Positions 40,865-49,934 of a DNA stretch of 64,000 nt are shown piece after piece; position 1 is the first letter of the stretch; each line of letters starts with the position of its first letter. The translations under genes and the position numbers were made by a program. The DNA is from Paenarthrobacter aurescens TC1 (GTDB lineage: Bacteria; Actinomycetota; Actinomycetes; Actinomycetales; Micrococcaceae). The stretch lies in assembly GCA_000014925.1 (NCBI GenBank), contig CP000474.1:2108001-2172000 (forward strand). The letters run 5' to 3'. The notes beneath the pieces were generated by a model. It made no database searches, was not told the origin of the DNA, and was given only the letters and a program-made list of their open reading frames with translations.

Positions 40865-41955
40865 GCCACTCCCTGATGACCCCCTCGGCTGTGTCAAAAA
40901 CCGGTACACCTGCCCTGGAGATTCGCGGCCTGGGTAAGTCGTTCCCTGTCGGCGGGCTGTTCTCCCGCGATTCGGTCCGTGCACTGCACGGCGTCGACCT
41001 GACCATTGGCCGGGGCGAAATCGTAGCCCTCGTGGGAGAGTCCGGTTCCGGCAAAAGCACCTTGGCCCGCTGCGTCGCCAGGCTCGAGAAGCCGAGCTCC
41101 GGTGTGATCCTCATTGACGGCGTCCACGTCCTCAAACGCGACCGCTTCCAAGCGTCACGGGCGTTTCGATCCCAGCTGCAGATGGTGTTCCAGGATCCCT
41201 TCGGCTCCCTGAACCCGGCCCACAGGATCGAGCATTTCCTGCGGCGTTCCTTGGCCATCCACGGCAAGGGCGGCGGTTCCGAGGAGCAGTCCCAGCGGAG
41301 GCTCGAAGAACTCATGACCACCGTTGGCCTGGACGCCGACATGTTGAACTCTTATCCGCACGAGCTCTCCGGCGGTCAACGCCAACGCGTTGCGATCGCC
41401 CGGGCCCTGGCCGTTGAACCGCAGGTCATCCTGGCCGACGAGCCTACCTCCATGCTGGACGTTTCCGTCCGGATCGGCGTACTGAACCTCATGCGCAAGC
41501 TCCGCGACGAGCAAGGCATCTCCATGCTGTACATCACGCACGACCTCGCGTCCGCCCGATACCTGGCGGACCGGACGGCGGTCATGTTCGCCGGTGAGGT
41601 GGTGGAGGAAGGCGAATCCCTGGACTTGTTGGCCAACCCCGCTCACCCCTACACACAACTCCTGGTCTCGGCCGTCCCGGATCCGGCCAGGGCAGGCTCC
41701 TACGATCCCGTCCGCAGGGCCGAATTGCGGACGGCGGTCATGGCCTCGACGCACTGCGCATTCGACGGCGATCCGAACCAGGCCTGTTCGGCCGAAGAAT
41801 CCGTCCGCCATCAGGTGGGGGACCCTGCAAACCGTCACTGGGTGCGATGCCACCTGTATCGGCCGTGGGCTGCTGCCGGTGGCCATGCCCTGGCGAGTGA
41901 ACCACTCCAACCCAGCCACCCGGCGTCGATCGCTCAAGAAGAGGCTTCCGCATGA
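40861..41955 (+). CDS. ABC transporter ATP-binding protein (DppF/OppF-like)
   Basis: The 364-residue second ATPase. Walker A VGESGSGKSTLARC, signature LSGGQRQRVAIARAL, Walker B VILADEPTSMLDVSV and LYITHDLASARYLAD are intact, and the OppF-type oligopeptide-binding extension contains HPYTQLLVSAVPDP. The last 60-70 residues include Cys and Trp-containing segments (CHLYRPWAAAGGHA) resembling the usual C-terminal motif. It overlaps its predecessor by 4 nt (ATGA) and the first GH32 gene by 4 nt. Confidence 0.94.
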   Translation: MSHSLMTPSAVSKTGTPALEIRGLGKSFPVGGLFSRDSVRALHGVDLTIGRGEIVALVGESGSGKSTLARCVARLEKPSSGVILIDGVHVLKRDRFQASRAFRSQLQMVFQDPFGSLNPAHRIEHFLRRSLAIHGKGGGSEEQSQRRLEELMTTVGLDADMLNSYPHELSGGQRQRVAIARALAVEPQVILADEPTSMLDVSVRIGVLNLMRKLRDEQGISMLYITHDLASARYLADRTAVMFAGEVVEEGESLDLLANPAHPYTQLLVSAVPDPARAGSYDPVRRAELRTAVMASTHCAFDGDPNQACSAEESVRHQVGDPANRHWVRCHLYRPWAAAGGHALASEPLQPSHPASIAQEEASA

Positions 41956-43502
41956 CTGAACTGACCCACCCGCTTGCCACCGTTCCGCAGGATGAGTTGG
42001 TGGCCCGCGCCGAAGCCGACCCCCTCCGCCCGCGATTCCACTTCGTATCACCGGCCGGTTGGCTCAACGATCCCAACGGCGTGAGTCATTGGAACGGAAC
42101 CTACCACCTGTTCTACCAGTACAACCCGGAGGGTGCTTTCCACCACCGCATCCAGTGGGGCCACGCCACCAGCACCGATCTCGTCACCTGGACAGACCAG
42201 CCCGTTGCCTTGGAACCGTCCGCGGGACCTGACGCCGACGGCTGCTGGTCGGGGGTGTTGGTGAACGACGGCGGTACGCCCACCTTGGTGTATTCGGGCC
42301 GGTTTGAGGGCAGGGAACTGCCCTGTGTCGCAGTAGGTTCCGATGACTTGCTGAGTTGGACCAAGGACCCCGGAAATCCGGTGATTGCCGCACCTCCGGT
42401 TGGAGTCGAGACCACCGCTTACCGCGACCATTGTGTATGGCGCGAAGGAACCGTGTGGCGGCAGTTGGTGGGGTCAGGGATCCGCCACCGCGGTGGCACG
42501 GCTTTCTTGTACGAGTCTGCTGATCTTCGCTCCTGGAACTACATTGGACCATTGTTCATCGGTGATGCTTCGCAGGGGGATCCCGCGGACACCGACTGGA
42601 CCGGAACCATGTGGGAATGCGTTGACCTGTTTCGGGCAGGACATGGATCGCTGGGGTCTGCACCCGGTGACGACTCGCCGGACGTGCTGGTCTTCTCCGC
42701 ATGGGACGACGGCGAAACCCGCCACCCGTTGTACTGGACCGGCCGCTACTCCGAAGATGCATTCGAACCCGAGGGGCTCCACCGGTTGGACTATGGAGGC
42801 CGCTTTTTCTACGCACCGCAGTCATTCCTGGACGAGTCCGGGCGGCGCGTGATGTTCGGCTGGATGCAAGAAGGCCGAAGTGATGCGGCGATGGTGGAAG
42901 CCGGCTGGTCCGGCGTCATGAGCCTGCCGCGTGTCACAACATTGGCGAAAGACGGAACCCTGGAGTTCGCACCTGTTCCCGAAATAGAAAAGCTGCGCAG
43001 AAATCACGTTAGCGTTACAGCCCAGGTACTCGTAGGCGCCGGAACGCCCACGGATACCGGCGTGTCAGGCAAGCAGCTTGACCTGGAACTGGACGTGCAG
43101 CTCGCTCCCGGTGCCGAGCTCCGACTCGGAGTGCTTAGCTCCCAGGATGGGGCTGAGGAGACAGCGATCGTGCTGAGCCGCACCGCCGACGTAACCCTCG
43201 CTGGCACACTCCGCCTGGACCGCACCCGCAGCAGCCTTGACCCTGGCGTCGATGTGGAGGACAAGTCCGGCACCCTACCGATGACCGACGGTCGCGTTCG
43301 ACTGCGCGTCCTGGTGGACCGGTCCGCCGTCGAAATTTTCGCCAACGGTAAGCCGCTCACAGCCCGCGTCTATCCGACCCTGGGCGGTGAGCGCATGACC
43401 CTGGCCGCCACCGAAGGCTCCGTGCGGCTCCTCTCATTCGATGCATGGACCATGGCCGGGGTCTTTGAAGAGACCCGTAGCCTCTTGCCGGAACGAAAGT
43501 GA
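41952..43502 (+). CDS. Glycoside hydrolase family 32, probably cytoplasmic beta-fructosidase
   Basis: A 516-residue GH32 enzyme that releases fructose from sucrose or fructo-oligosaccharides. The nucleophile motif WLNDPNG (Asp about residue 40) is complete and the acid/base Glu is in MWECVDLF. The stabiliser motif is YRDHCVW, where the canonical RDP has His for Pro. The C-terminal beta-sandwich ends with LVDRSAVEIFANGKPLTARVYPT. No signal peptide is seen, so it should act on imported oligosaccharides. ATG 41952 overlaps the ATPase gene; its end overlaps the next GH32 by 4 nt. Confidence 0.93.
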   Translation: MTELTHPLATVPQDELVARAEADPLRPRFHFVSPAGWLNDPNGVSHWNGTYHLFYQYNPEGAFHHRIQWGHATSTDLVTWTDQPVALEPSAGPDADGCWSGVLVNDGGTPTLVYSGRFEGRELPCVAVGSDDLLSWTKDPGNPVIAAPPVGVETTAYRDHCVWREGTVWRQLVGSGIRHRGGTAFLYESADLRSWNYIGPLFIGDASQGDPADTDWTGTMWECVDLFRAGHGSLGSAPGDDSPDVLVFSAWDDGETRHPLYWTGRYSEDAFEPEGLHRLDYGGRFFYAPQSFLDESGRRVMFGWMQEGRSDAAMVEAGWSGVMSLPRVTTLAKDGTLEFAPVPEIEKLRRNHVSVTAQVLVGAGTPTDTGVSGKQLDLELDVQLAPGAELRLGVLSSQDGAEETAIVLSRTADVTLAGTLRLDRTRSSLDPGVDVEDKSGTLPMTDGRVRLRVLVDRSAVEIFANGKPLTARVYPTLGGERMTLAATEGSVRLLSFDAWTMAGVFEETRSLLPERK

Positions 43503-45088
43503 ATCCCATGGAACAATCACCATCGGTCTCCCGCCGTGGACTACTTACTGGAGCCGGCGCGGTTGCGCTGGGTGGATCGATTGCTATGGGCGGGTGCCTA
43601 GCCCAGTCCAGCCCCGCTGCCGCTGCCACGACACCAGGCTCACCATCGAAAGGAACATCCAGGATGCGCCCGGTTTATCACTTCAGCGTGCCCGACAACT
43701 GGAAGAACGATCCCCAGCGACCCATCTACCTGGATGGGGAGTACCACTACTACTACTTGTACAACGCTGACTACATCGGTGGCGGTGGCGGCACGTCCTG
43801 GCGTCGCGCCACCACCACGGATCATGTCGCCTTCCGGGATCGCGGAGTGGCGATACCGAAGTTCACCAACACTAACGGCGACTGCTGGTCCGGATGTCTG
43901 GTGGTGGATGAGCAAAATACCGCAGGGTACGGAGCGGGTGCGGTCATAGCCCTAGTTACCCAAGCGCCGGAAGGTCGCCAAGCCCAGTACCTTTGGTACT
44001 CAACGGACCGGGGACGCTCTTTCAAGCCGGGAGGCGCGGCTCCTGTGCTACCCAACCCGGGTGTGCACGATTTCCGCGACCCCAAGGTGATCTGGGACGT
44101 GGACCGTGGGCGGTGGTTCATGGCCAATGCCGAGGGGCAGAAGCTCGGTTTCTACAGTTCTCCCGACCTGCGGTCCTGGACGCGCGTTGGCGAATTTCTT
44201 CGCAACGACTTAGGGCTGCTCGAGTGCCCCGATATTTTTCGAATGACCGCCGACGACGGTACCTCGCACTGGATCCTTGGTACCAGCGCGAACGGCAAGG
44301 GCCGCGGACTGCCCGCGACGTACGCCTATTGGACAGGCGTTTTTGACGGCAGTTCCTTCACGCCTCACCGTCCCGAGCCGGAATGGCTCGACTATGGCTT
44401 CGACTTCTACGGTGCTGTGACCTACCCGCATCACGATGCATCGGGTGCCGAGGACCCCACACTGCGCCGGGCCATCGGCTGGGCGAACTTTTGGGACTAC
44501 CCCCACAACACTCCCACCCTCGCAACAGAGGCTTACAACGGCGATGACATGATCGTCCGCGATGTCCGGCTCATGAGCGGAAACGGTGCTTACTACCTTG
44601 CTTCGGCCCCCACCTCTGCTTTGGATAATCACGTGAAGCGCGGGCATCGCCTGGGTGATGTGGCGGTTTCTGGGACCAAGGATCTGACCGTCCGGTCGCT
44701 GGCCTACGATCTGTCCTGCGAGCTGGTGTGGAATCCGGCCGCTCCGCCCGCCAATGTCGGTTTTGAGTTATGCCGCGCCCCGGGTGGCGGCAGGCATGTA
44801 GCTGCGGGCGTCTTCCTGCGTGGCCCGTTCACCTATGTCAACCGCCGCCCCACGATCAACCCCACTGCCGGCGAAACCCAAACCCCTGTTGACCCCGCCG
44901 CCGGGCGCCTCGCTATACGCATCCTCGTGGATCGCACAAGCGTCGAGATGTTCGTAGGAGATGGGCGCGTGGTGCACTCGCACCGGGTTTTCCCCCTGGA
45001 AGGCGACACCGGTATCCGCCTCTACGCCCATGAAGGAGCCGCTACCTTCCGGGACCTGACCATCCGTGAACTCAAGATCACGCCATAG
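43499..45088 (+). CDS. Exported GH32 enzyme, levanase or levan fructotransferase-like
   Basis: A 529-residue enzyme with an N-terminal twin-arginine signal (SRRGLLTGAGAVALGG; an optional lipobox-like GGC lies at about 31-33), so it acts outside the cytoplasm. The catalytic triad is D71 (WKNDPQRP), FRDPKV and ECPDIF. The DPQ form of the first motif and segments such as LEYYLHS-like YYYLYNADY and IVRDVRL recall levan fructotransferases and levanbiose-producing levanases of Arthrobacter, which act on levan to give difructose anhydride IV or levanbiose. Which of these it does cannot be told from sequence. ATG 43499 is coupled to the first GH32. Confidence 0.9.
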   Translation: MNPMEQSPSVSRRGLLTGAGAVALGGSIAMGGCLAQSSPAAAATTPGSPSKGTSRMRPVYHFSVPDNWKNDPQRPIYLDGEYHYYYLYNADYIGGGGGTSWRRATTTDHVAFRDRGVAIPKFTNTNGDCWSGCLVVDEQNTAGYGAGAVIALVTQAPEGRQAQYLWYSTDRGRSFKPGGAAPVLPNPGVHDFRDPKVIWDVDRGRWFMANAEGQKLGFYSSPDLRSWTRVGEFLRNDLGLLECPDIFRMTADDGTSHWILGTSANGKGRGLPATYAYWTGVFDGSSFTPHRPEPEWLDYGFDFYGAVTYPHHDASGAEDPTLRRAIGWANFWDYPHNTPTLATEAYNGDDMIVRDVRLMSGNGAYYLASAPTSALDNHVKRGHRLGDVAVSGTKDLTVRSLAYDLSCELVWNPAAPPANVGFELCRAPGGGRHVAAGVFLRGPFTYVNRRPTINPTAGETQTPVDPAAGRLAIRILVDRTSVEMFVGDGRVVHSHRVFPLEGDTGIRLYAHEGAATFRDLTIRELKITP

Positions 45089-45115
45089 CCCGCACCCCAA
45101 CACGAGAGACAGCTC

Positions 45116-46060
45116 ATGGATTACCTCAGAACAGCCTCACCCCAAACTCATCCGGCACTGGATGTCATGGTGGTGGGTGAGGCGCTTATGGACGTTGTTA
45201 CCGCCGGAAATCGGAAGGTGGAGCACCCTGGAGGTTCACCGGCGAACGTCGCTTACGGACTCGCGCGTCTCGGCGTAGGCACAGGCCTCCTCACGGCCAT
45301 AGCCTCGGACGACCGGGGGAGGCGCATCGAAGAGCACCTCCGAAGTGCAGGTGTGATACTTCTGCCGGGATCCAGATCCCTCACCAGCACGGCATCGGCA
45401 ACAGCAACCATTGCGCCCGATGGATCAGCCCACTACGACTTCGACATCTCCTGGGATCTGGCCCATCAAACCCCTGCATTCTTCCCGAAGATACTGCATA
45501 CGGGTTCTATTGCCACTTTCCTTCATCCGGGCGCCAGCGTGGTGAAATCCCTGCTGGAACAAGCGCACAGGCATTGCGTGATCACGTACGACCCGAATAT
45601 TCGGCCCGCACTTCTCGGAAGCCACGTGGAAGCGAAGGCGATCTTTGAGGAGCTGGTGACTTTCACCGACGTCGTCAAACTCAGCGATGAGGATGCTCAG
45701 TGGCTGTATCCAGGTCGGAGCATGGACGAAGCGGCCGCTCACATTCTGGGGCTGGGTACCAGCCTGGCGGTCATTACCAAGGGCGCGGAAGGCGCCCACT
45801 TCGCCACCCCGGGCTTCAGCGTCAGCATCCCTGCCGCGAAAACCCGCGTTGCAGACACCATCGGTGCCGGAGACTCGTTCATGTCAGCGCTGATTCTGGG
45901 ATTGCTCAACCGCGGAACGGAAGGGTTCGCCCCAGCCGTTCTGGACCAGCTCGGGCATGCCGCGGCCGCGGCTGCGGCAATCACTGTTCAGCGCCCGGGA
46001 GCGAACCCTCCCACCCTTGAGGAATTGAACGCCGTTCTCGAAAGTCAGCGGGTCGGATGA
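45116..46060 (+). CDS. PfkB-family sugar kinase, probable fructokinase
   Basis: A 314-residue carbohydrate kinase phosphorylating the fructose released by the GH32 enzymes. The PfkB motif 1 is PGGSPANVAYGLARLG (about residues 40-55) and motif 2 is DTIGAGDSFMSALILGLL with the catalytic Asp. The N-terminal VMVVGEALMDVV is typical. GAGAGA precedes ATG 45116. It is the last gene of the fructan operon and converges with aztA, with 4 nt between the stop codons, so read-through antisense is possible. Confidence 0.92.
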   Translation: MDYLRTASPQTHPALDVMVVGEALMDVVTAGNRKVEHPGGSPANVAYGLARLGVGTGLLTAIASDDRGRRIEEHLRSAGVILLPGSRSLTSTASATATIAPDGSAHYDFDISWDLAHQTPAFFPKILHTGSIATFLHPGASVVKSLLEQAHRHCVITYDPNIRPALLGSHVEAKAIFEELVTFTDVVKLSDEDAQWLYPGRSMDEAAAHILGLGTSLAVITKGAEGAHFATPGFSVSIPAAKTRVADTIGAGDSFMSALILGLLNRGTEGFAPAVLDQLGHAAAAAAAITVQRPGANPPTLEELNAVLESQRVG

Positions 46061-46064
46061 TTGA

Positions 46065-46706
46065 TTAGCTCACCCGTCGGCCGCAGACCAGTCTGACTAC
46101 GCAGTCCGCGGCGTCGATCGATTCTTCGTCGTGGCTGACGCAGGCCACTGCTGCACCGCGTACTGCTTCTGCTGCGAGCATGGCGCGTGTTCGCTGCCGG
46201 CTCTCCAGATCCAAGCCAGCCGCGGGTTCATCCAGCAGGAAAATGCGGGCACGGCGCGCTATGCCCTGGGCAAGCAGCACGCGCTGCCGTTGGCCTCCGG
46301 ACAGGGCATTGAACGGTGATGACGCATATTTTGTGAGCTGAACGCGGGCCAAAGCCTCCGCTACCCGGGCTTTTCGCTCCGCTGCTCTTGGTGTGGAACC
46401 CCGGCCGGACCTATCTCCCCACGTGCCCATCGTCACTACGTCACGGACGGTGAGGGGGAGAGAGGCCGGGGTGGTGACCCGCTGGACTACCAGGGCCACG
46501 TCGTCGTCGCGGTCCACTGTGCCGTGGGCAGGTGTCCGAACCCCCGCAAGGATCTCGATGAGGGTCGATTTTCCTGCTCCGTTGGGGCCGGCGATAGCCG
46601 TGACTTTGCCCCGTTCGAGGTCCAGGTCAACGCCGTGCAGGGCGGTAACGTCGCCGAAGCTGAAGTGAAGGTTGCGTGCGCTGAGGGCGGGGCCGGAAGT
46701 GATCAC
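46065..46706 (-). CDS. aztA: Zinc ABC transporter ATP-binding protein
   Basis: A 213-residue ATPase of the AztABCD zinc importer. Walker A GPNGAGKSTLIEILAG, signature LSGGQRQRVLLAQGIA, Walker B IFLLDEPAAGLDL and CVSHDEESI are intact. I chose GTG 46706 (VITSGPALSARNLHFSFGD): a promoter of TTGAGA-18 nt-TAGAAT ends 5 nt before it, so the mRNA is probably leaderless. A Zur-like box overlaps that promoter. Earlier in-frame starts to 46766 would lie across the box and promoter. It faces aztB and is followed convergently by the fructokinase gene. Confidence 0.88.
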   Translation of the reverse strand: MITSGPALSARNLHFSFGDVTALHGVDLDLERGKVTAIAGPNGAGKSTLIEILAGVRTPAHGTVDRDDDVALVVQRVTTPASLPLTVRDVVTMGTWGDRSGRGSTPRAAERKARVAEALARVQLTKYASSPFNALSGGQRQRVLLAQGIARRARIFLLDEPAAGLDLESRQRTRAMLAAEAVRGAAVACVSHDEESIDAADCVVRLVCGRRVS

Positions 46707-46711
46707 ACCCA

Positions 46712-46741
46712 ATTCTAAGCGCTTTTGATAATGAATCTCAA
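46712..46741 (-). promoter_or_regulatory. Predicted leaderless promoter of aztA
   Basis: On the minus strand TTGAGA (46741-46736) and TAGAAT (46717-46712) are 18 nt apart. The GTG start at 46706 lies 6 nt after the -10, at the usual +1 position, so transcription would begin at or next to the start codon. The Zur-like box covers the -35. Confidence 0.6.
46726..46740. promoter_or_regulatory. Zur-like operator between aztA and aztB
   Basis: TGATAATGAATCTCA is a 7-1-7 imperfect inverted repeat of the Fur-family type (TGATAAT / AATCTCA, 5 of 7 pairs). It lies over the aztA -35 and 3 nt before the preferred aztB start at 46743. Its position in a divergent zinc-uptake locus strongly suggests Zur repression at high zinc. 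Confidence 0.6.
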
Positions 46742-46742
46742 T

Positions 46743-47690
46743 ATGTTTTACAGTGACTGGGTGCACTGGCTAATTGAACCCTTTACCGCAGACTTCTTCC
46801 TTCGGGCCCTCATCGGAGGAGGCCTCGTTGCGATCATCTGTGGTGTCGTTGGGACCTGGGTGGTTATACGGGGCATGGCCTTCCTTGGCGAGGCCATCGG
46901 CCACGGGATGCTGCCGGGCGTAGCACTGGCGACAGTCGTCGGCGCACCAGCCATAGCGGGCGGGGCGGTGAGCGCCGTCGTCATGAGCGCGACGATCAGC
47001 TTGCTTCAACGTCGCGGCCGGCTGTCGTACGACACCAGCATCGGTCTGCTCTTCGTCTCCATGCTGTCGCTCGGAGTCATCATCGTGTCCCACTCACGCT
47101 CTTTTGCCACGGACGCAACCGCCATGCTGTTCGGTGACATCCTCGCCATGGACGCCGGAGACCTGCTTGGGCTGCTCCTGGCGGTCTTTGCCACAGTCTT
47201 CATTGCGGTCATCCTCCACCGCAGCTTCGTGGCCACAGCTTTCGATACACGCATCGCCCAGACCTTGGGCCTCCGACCACAGCTCGCCCAGCTGGCAATG
47301 GTGGGACTGGTGACCCTCGCTGTTGTCTCTTCCTATCAAGCCGTCGGTTCGTTGCTGGTGGTGGGACTCTTGCTCGCGCCGGCTGTTGCTGCCGGCCCTT
47401 GGACACGCAGCATTCCGGCCCGAATGGCGGTAGCAGCCGCCTTCGGCATAGTGGCGGTGGTACTGGGCCTGCTGTGTTCCTGGTACGCCGGCACAGCGGC
47501 GGGCGCCTCCATCGCCATGGCCGCTATTACCCTGGCCGCCTTATCCAGCTTGGTAGCGTCCAGCGTGGTGGCGTCCAGCGTGGGTGCATCAGGTGCGGGG
47601 CGGCGCCTAAACGCCTGGCGCAGCAGGCGGGCAGCCAAAATGCCCGAACCGCAACCTGCCCCTGTCTCTGTATCCCTCATTGGAAAGTAG
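46743..47690 (+). CDS. aztB: Zinc ABC transporter permease
   Basis: A 315-residue inner-membrane permease of the ZnuB/AztB family. The N-terminal region WLIEPFTADFFLRALIGG and the motif GTWVVIRGMAFLGEAIGHGMLPGVALA are the most conserved of the group, followed by about seven more hydrophobic segments and a C-terminal basic tail. ATG 46743 is chosen because upstream starts (46725, 46731) would put the Zur-like box inside the gene; the N-terminus is the uncertain part. It is followed by aztD after 2 nt. Confidence 0.88.
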   Translation: MFYSDWVHWLIEPFTADFFLRALIGGGLVAIICGVVGTWVVIRGMAFLGEAIGHGMLPGVALATVVGAPAIAGGAVSAVVMSATISLLQRRGRLSYDTSIGLLFVSMLSLGVIIVSHSRSFATDATAMLFGDILAMDAGDLLGLLLAVFATVFIAVILHRSFVATAFDTRIAQTLGLRPQLAQLAMVGLVTLAVVSSYQAVGSLLVVGLLLAPAVAAGPWTRSIPARMAVAAAFGIVAVVLGLLCSWYAGTAAGASIAMAAITLAALSSLVASSVVASSVGASGAGRRLNAWRSRRAAKMPEPQPAPVSVSLIGK

Positions 47691-47692
47691 CT

Positions 47693-48961
47693 ATGAACCT
47701 CCGCGCAAACCCGGTGAATCTCCGAACGAAACCCGCAGCCCTCGCCGCCCTGGCCCTTCTCTTTCTTTCGGGGTGTGGCAGTCCGTCCACCACGCAGGCG
47801 CCACAACCTGGCGCGGGCGAACTTTCCTCGAGTGGTGATGGGCACGGGACGATCAACGGCGTGGCTGAGGTTGCTGAACCGCAGCTTCACCTTGTGGCTA
47901 TCGACTCCGAAGGCGAGGCCTCCATGCTGGATCTCCTCAATGGAACGCCGTCCCGGCTGGGAAGCGTTGGGTCTCCGGCTTCGGTCAGCACCGACGGGCG
48001 GTACATCTTTGCTGCCAGCAGCACCGGCGTGGACATTCTGGACAGTGGTGTGTGGACGTGGGATCACGTGGACCACTTCCACTACTACCGGGGTGAAGCC
48101 GGGAAGCTCGGCAAGGTAGACGGTGAAGGTACTGCCGCCATCGCCACGGGGATGCTCTCTACGGCGGGCACAACCGGGCTGTTCTTCCCAACCTCCGGGG
48201 AAGCAGTCCTAGTGGATAACACGGCGCTCTCCGACGGGACTATTTCCGAGACCCTTCGCATCAAGACCGAGCCACACGCAGGCTTGATCGCCCCCTTGGG
48301 CGAAGGGGCAGTGGTCACCGACCCGGACAGCGCAGGGAACGCTGCCCGGCTGCGCGCACTCGACGCCAACGGCAAGGAAGTGGCCAGCACTGATTGCCCT
48401 GCGGCGGAAGGAACCATCACCACCAGGGTGGGATTGGTGATTGGCTGCTCCGACGGTGCCGTGATCGCAACCATGGACAACACAACACCAGTCTTCGAAC
48501 ACGTTCGCTACCCGCAGGGTGCTGCTGCCCCGGCCACCGAATTCAATGCACGAAAGGGCAGGCCTACGGTTGCCGGCCTGGGCACCGATTCCGGAGTATG
48601 GCTCCTGGACACCCGCCAGCAAACGTGGGACTGGCTGCCGACGTCCACCCCCGTCGTAGCTGCCGCAACAGCGGACGACGCCGAGCACCACGCGGTGATC
48701 ATCGGCGCCGACGGCACGGTGCAGGTATATGACACGTCAACAAAGGAACGCATTGCCACCACGGAGCCGCTGATGGCCGCTTCCCTCGCGGATCCAGCTC
48801 TGGCCGGAAAAATTCAGCTCGCAGTCGATGCCCAGCGGGCCTACGTGAATGCCCCCGCCGAGAGCCTGATCTACGAAATTGACTATGCCGACGGCGCGAG
48901 GATTGCGCGGACGCTGGACCTGCCTACAAAGCCTGTTCATTTTGCGGAGACCGGCCGATGA
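47693..48961 (+). CDS. aztD: AztD-family zinc chaperone, lipoprotein
   Basis: AztD is an extracytoplasmic zinc chaperone of beta-propeller fold that passes zinc to AztC. The 422-residue protein has a signal peptide with lipobox LFLSGC (about residues 24-29), so it is membrane anchored. WTWDHVDHFHYYRGE and DGHGTING supply possible metal-binding His, and the Cys pair in STDCPAAEG and VIGCSDGAV is likely a disulfide. ATG 47693 is 2 nt after aztB; an upstream frame to 47399 lies within aztB. It overlaps aztC by 4 nt. The order B-D-C fits the Azt family. Confidence 0.87.
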   Translation: MNLRANPVNLRTKPAALAALALLFLSGCGSPSTTQAPQPGAGELSSSGDGHGTINGVAEVAEPQLHLVAIDSEGEASMLDLLNGTPSRLGSVGSPASVSTDGRYIFAASSTGVDILDSGVWTWDHVDHFHYYRGEAGKLGKVDGEGTAAIATGMLSTAGTTGLFFPTSGEAVLVDNTALSDGTISETLRIKTEPHAGLIAPLGEGAVVTDPDSAGNAARLRALDANGKEVASTDCPAAEGTITTRVGLVIGCSDGAVIATMDNTTPVFEHVRYPQGAAAPATEFNARKGRPTVAGLGTDSGVWLLDTRQQTWDWLPTSTPVVAAATADDAEHHAVIIGADGTVQVYDTSTKERIATTEPLMAASLADPALAGKIQLAVDAQRAYVNAPAESLIYEIDYADGARIARTLDLPTKPVHFAETGR

Positions 48962-49869
48962 GGCGCGCGGTCGTACTTGCCCTCGCCGCGGCGGCCGCAC
49001 TGGCCCTCCCGGGTTGCTCGCAACCCGGGACGCCGGAGAAGCCGCAGGTAGTGGTTACCACCAACATTTTGGGTGACGTTACCAAGGAAGTACTGGGTGA
49101 CCAGGCCGAGGTAACAACTCTGATGCAGCCCAACGCTGATCCGCACTCCTTCGAACTATCGGCCCAGCAGGCGGCCCTCATGGGCAGCGCAGACCTGGTG
49201 GTCTCCAACGGCCTCGGCCTGGAGGAAGGATTGCAACAACATCTGGACAGGGCCGCGAAAGCCGGTGCGCCAATGGTGGCGGCAGGTGAGGTGGTGGACG
49301 TCGTGCCTTACAGTTCCGGCGACGCCCAAGGCGCGCCCGACCCCCACTTCTGGACGGATCCGGCAGCCATGATCGACGTCGTTGACGCCGTCGAAAATGC
49401 GGCGCGCGATATTAAGGGGATCGATCCCACCCAGCTTGCTGCCAACGCAGCGGCTTATCGGAACCAGCTCAATCAGCTGAACACGGAAATGACGAGCGCC
49501 TTCGCTGCCATCCCCAAGGAGCGAAGGGCCTTGGTCACCAACCACCATGTTTTTGGCTACCTTGCCAAACGATTCGATTTCCAGGTTGTTGGCGCGGTGG
49601 TCCCCGGGGGGACAACCTTGGCGGCACCGAGCGCCGCTGACCTGCGCCAACTCAGCGAGGCCATCCGCAGCGCCGGTGTCCCTACCATTTTCGCGGACTC
49701 ATCCCAGCCCGACCGGCTGGTGCAAGTCCTCGCCAGTGAGGCCGGCGTCAACGTTCAGGTCGCGGAGCTCTTCACCGAATCGCTGACAGGACCCGACGGC
49801 GGCGCAGCCAGCTACCTGGACATGATGCGCGCCAATACAGATCGCATTGCCTCCGGGCTCAAGGCCTGA
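48958..49869 (+). CDS. aztC: Zinc ABC transporter substrate-binding lipoprotein
   Basis: A 303-residue cluster A-I metal-binding protein. The signal peptide ends in a lipobox LPGC20. Metal ligands of the family are visible: H63 (NADPHSFE), H130 (DPHFWTDP), H197 (TNHHVFGYL) and an Asp in IFADSSQPDRL. The His-rich loop common in ZnuA is absent, as in AztC, which relies on AztD instead. ATG 48958 overlaps aztD by 4 nt. The protein would deliver zinc to AztB/AztA. Confidence 0.9.
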   Translation: MRRAVVLALAAAAALALPGCSQPGTPEKPQVVVTTNILGDVTKEVLGDQAEVTTLMQPNADPHSFELSAQQAALMGSADLVVSNGLGLEEGLQQHLDRAAKAGAPMVAAGEVVDVVPYSSGDAQGAPDPHFWTDPAAMIDVVDAVENAARDIKGIDPTQLAANAAAYRNQLNQLNTEMTSAFAAIPKERRALVTNHHVFGYLAKRFDFQVVGAVVPGGTTLAAPSAADLRQLSEAIRSAGVPTIFADSSQPDRLVQVLASEAGVNVQVAELFTESLTGPDGGAASYLDMMRANTDRIASGLKA

Positions 49870-49934
49870 TTACTTCACACAGCACTCGTAACAACCCGCA
49901 CTCAAAACAACACAACAGAATGAGGAACCACTAC

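Noticed and set aside
47399..47692. Long N-terminal extension of aztD
   Set aside because: It overlaps the end of aztB and would destroy the lipoprotein signal peptide; ATG 47693 fits the operon spacing.
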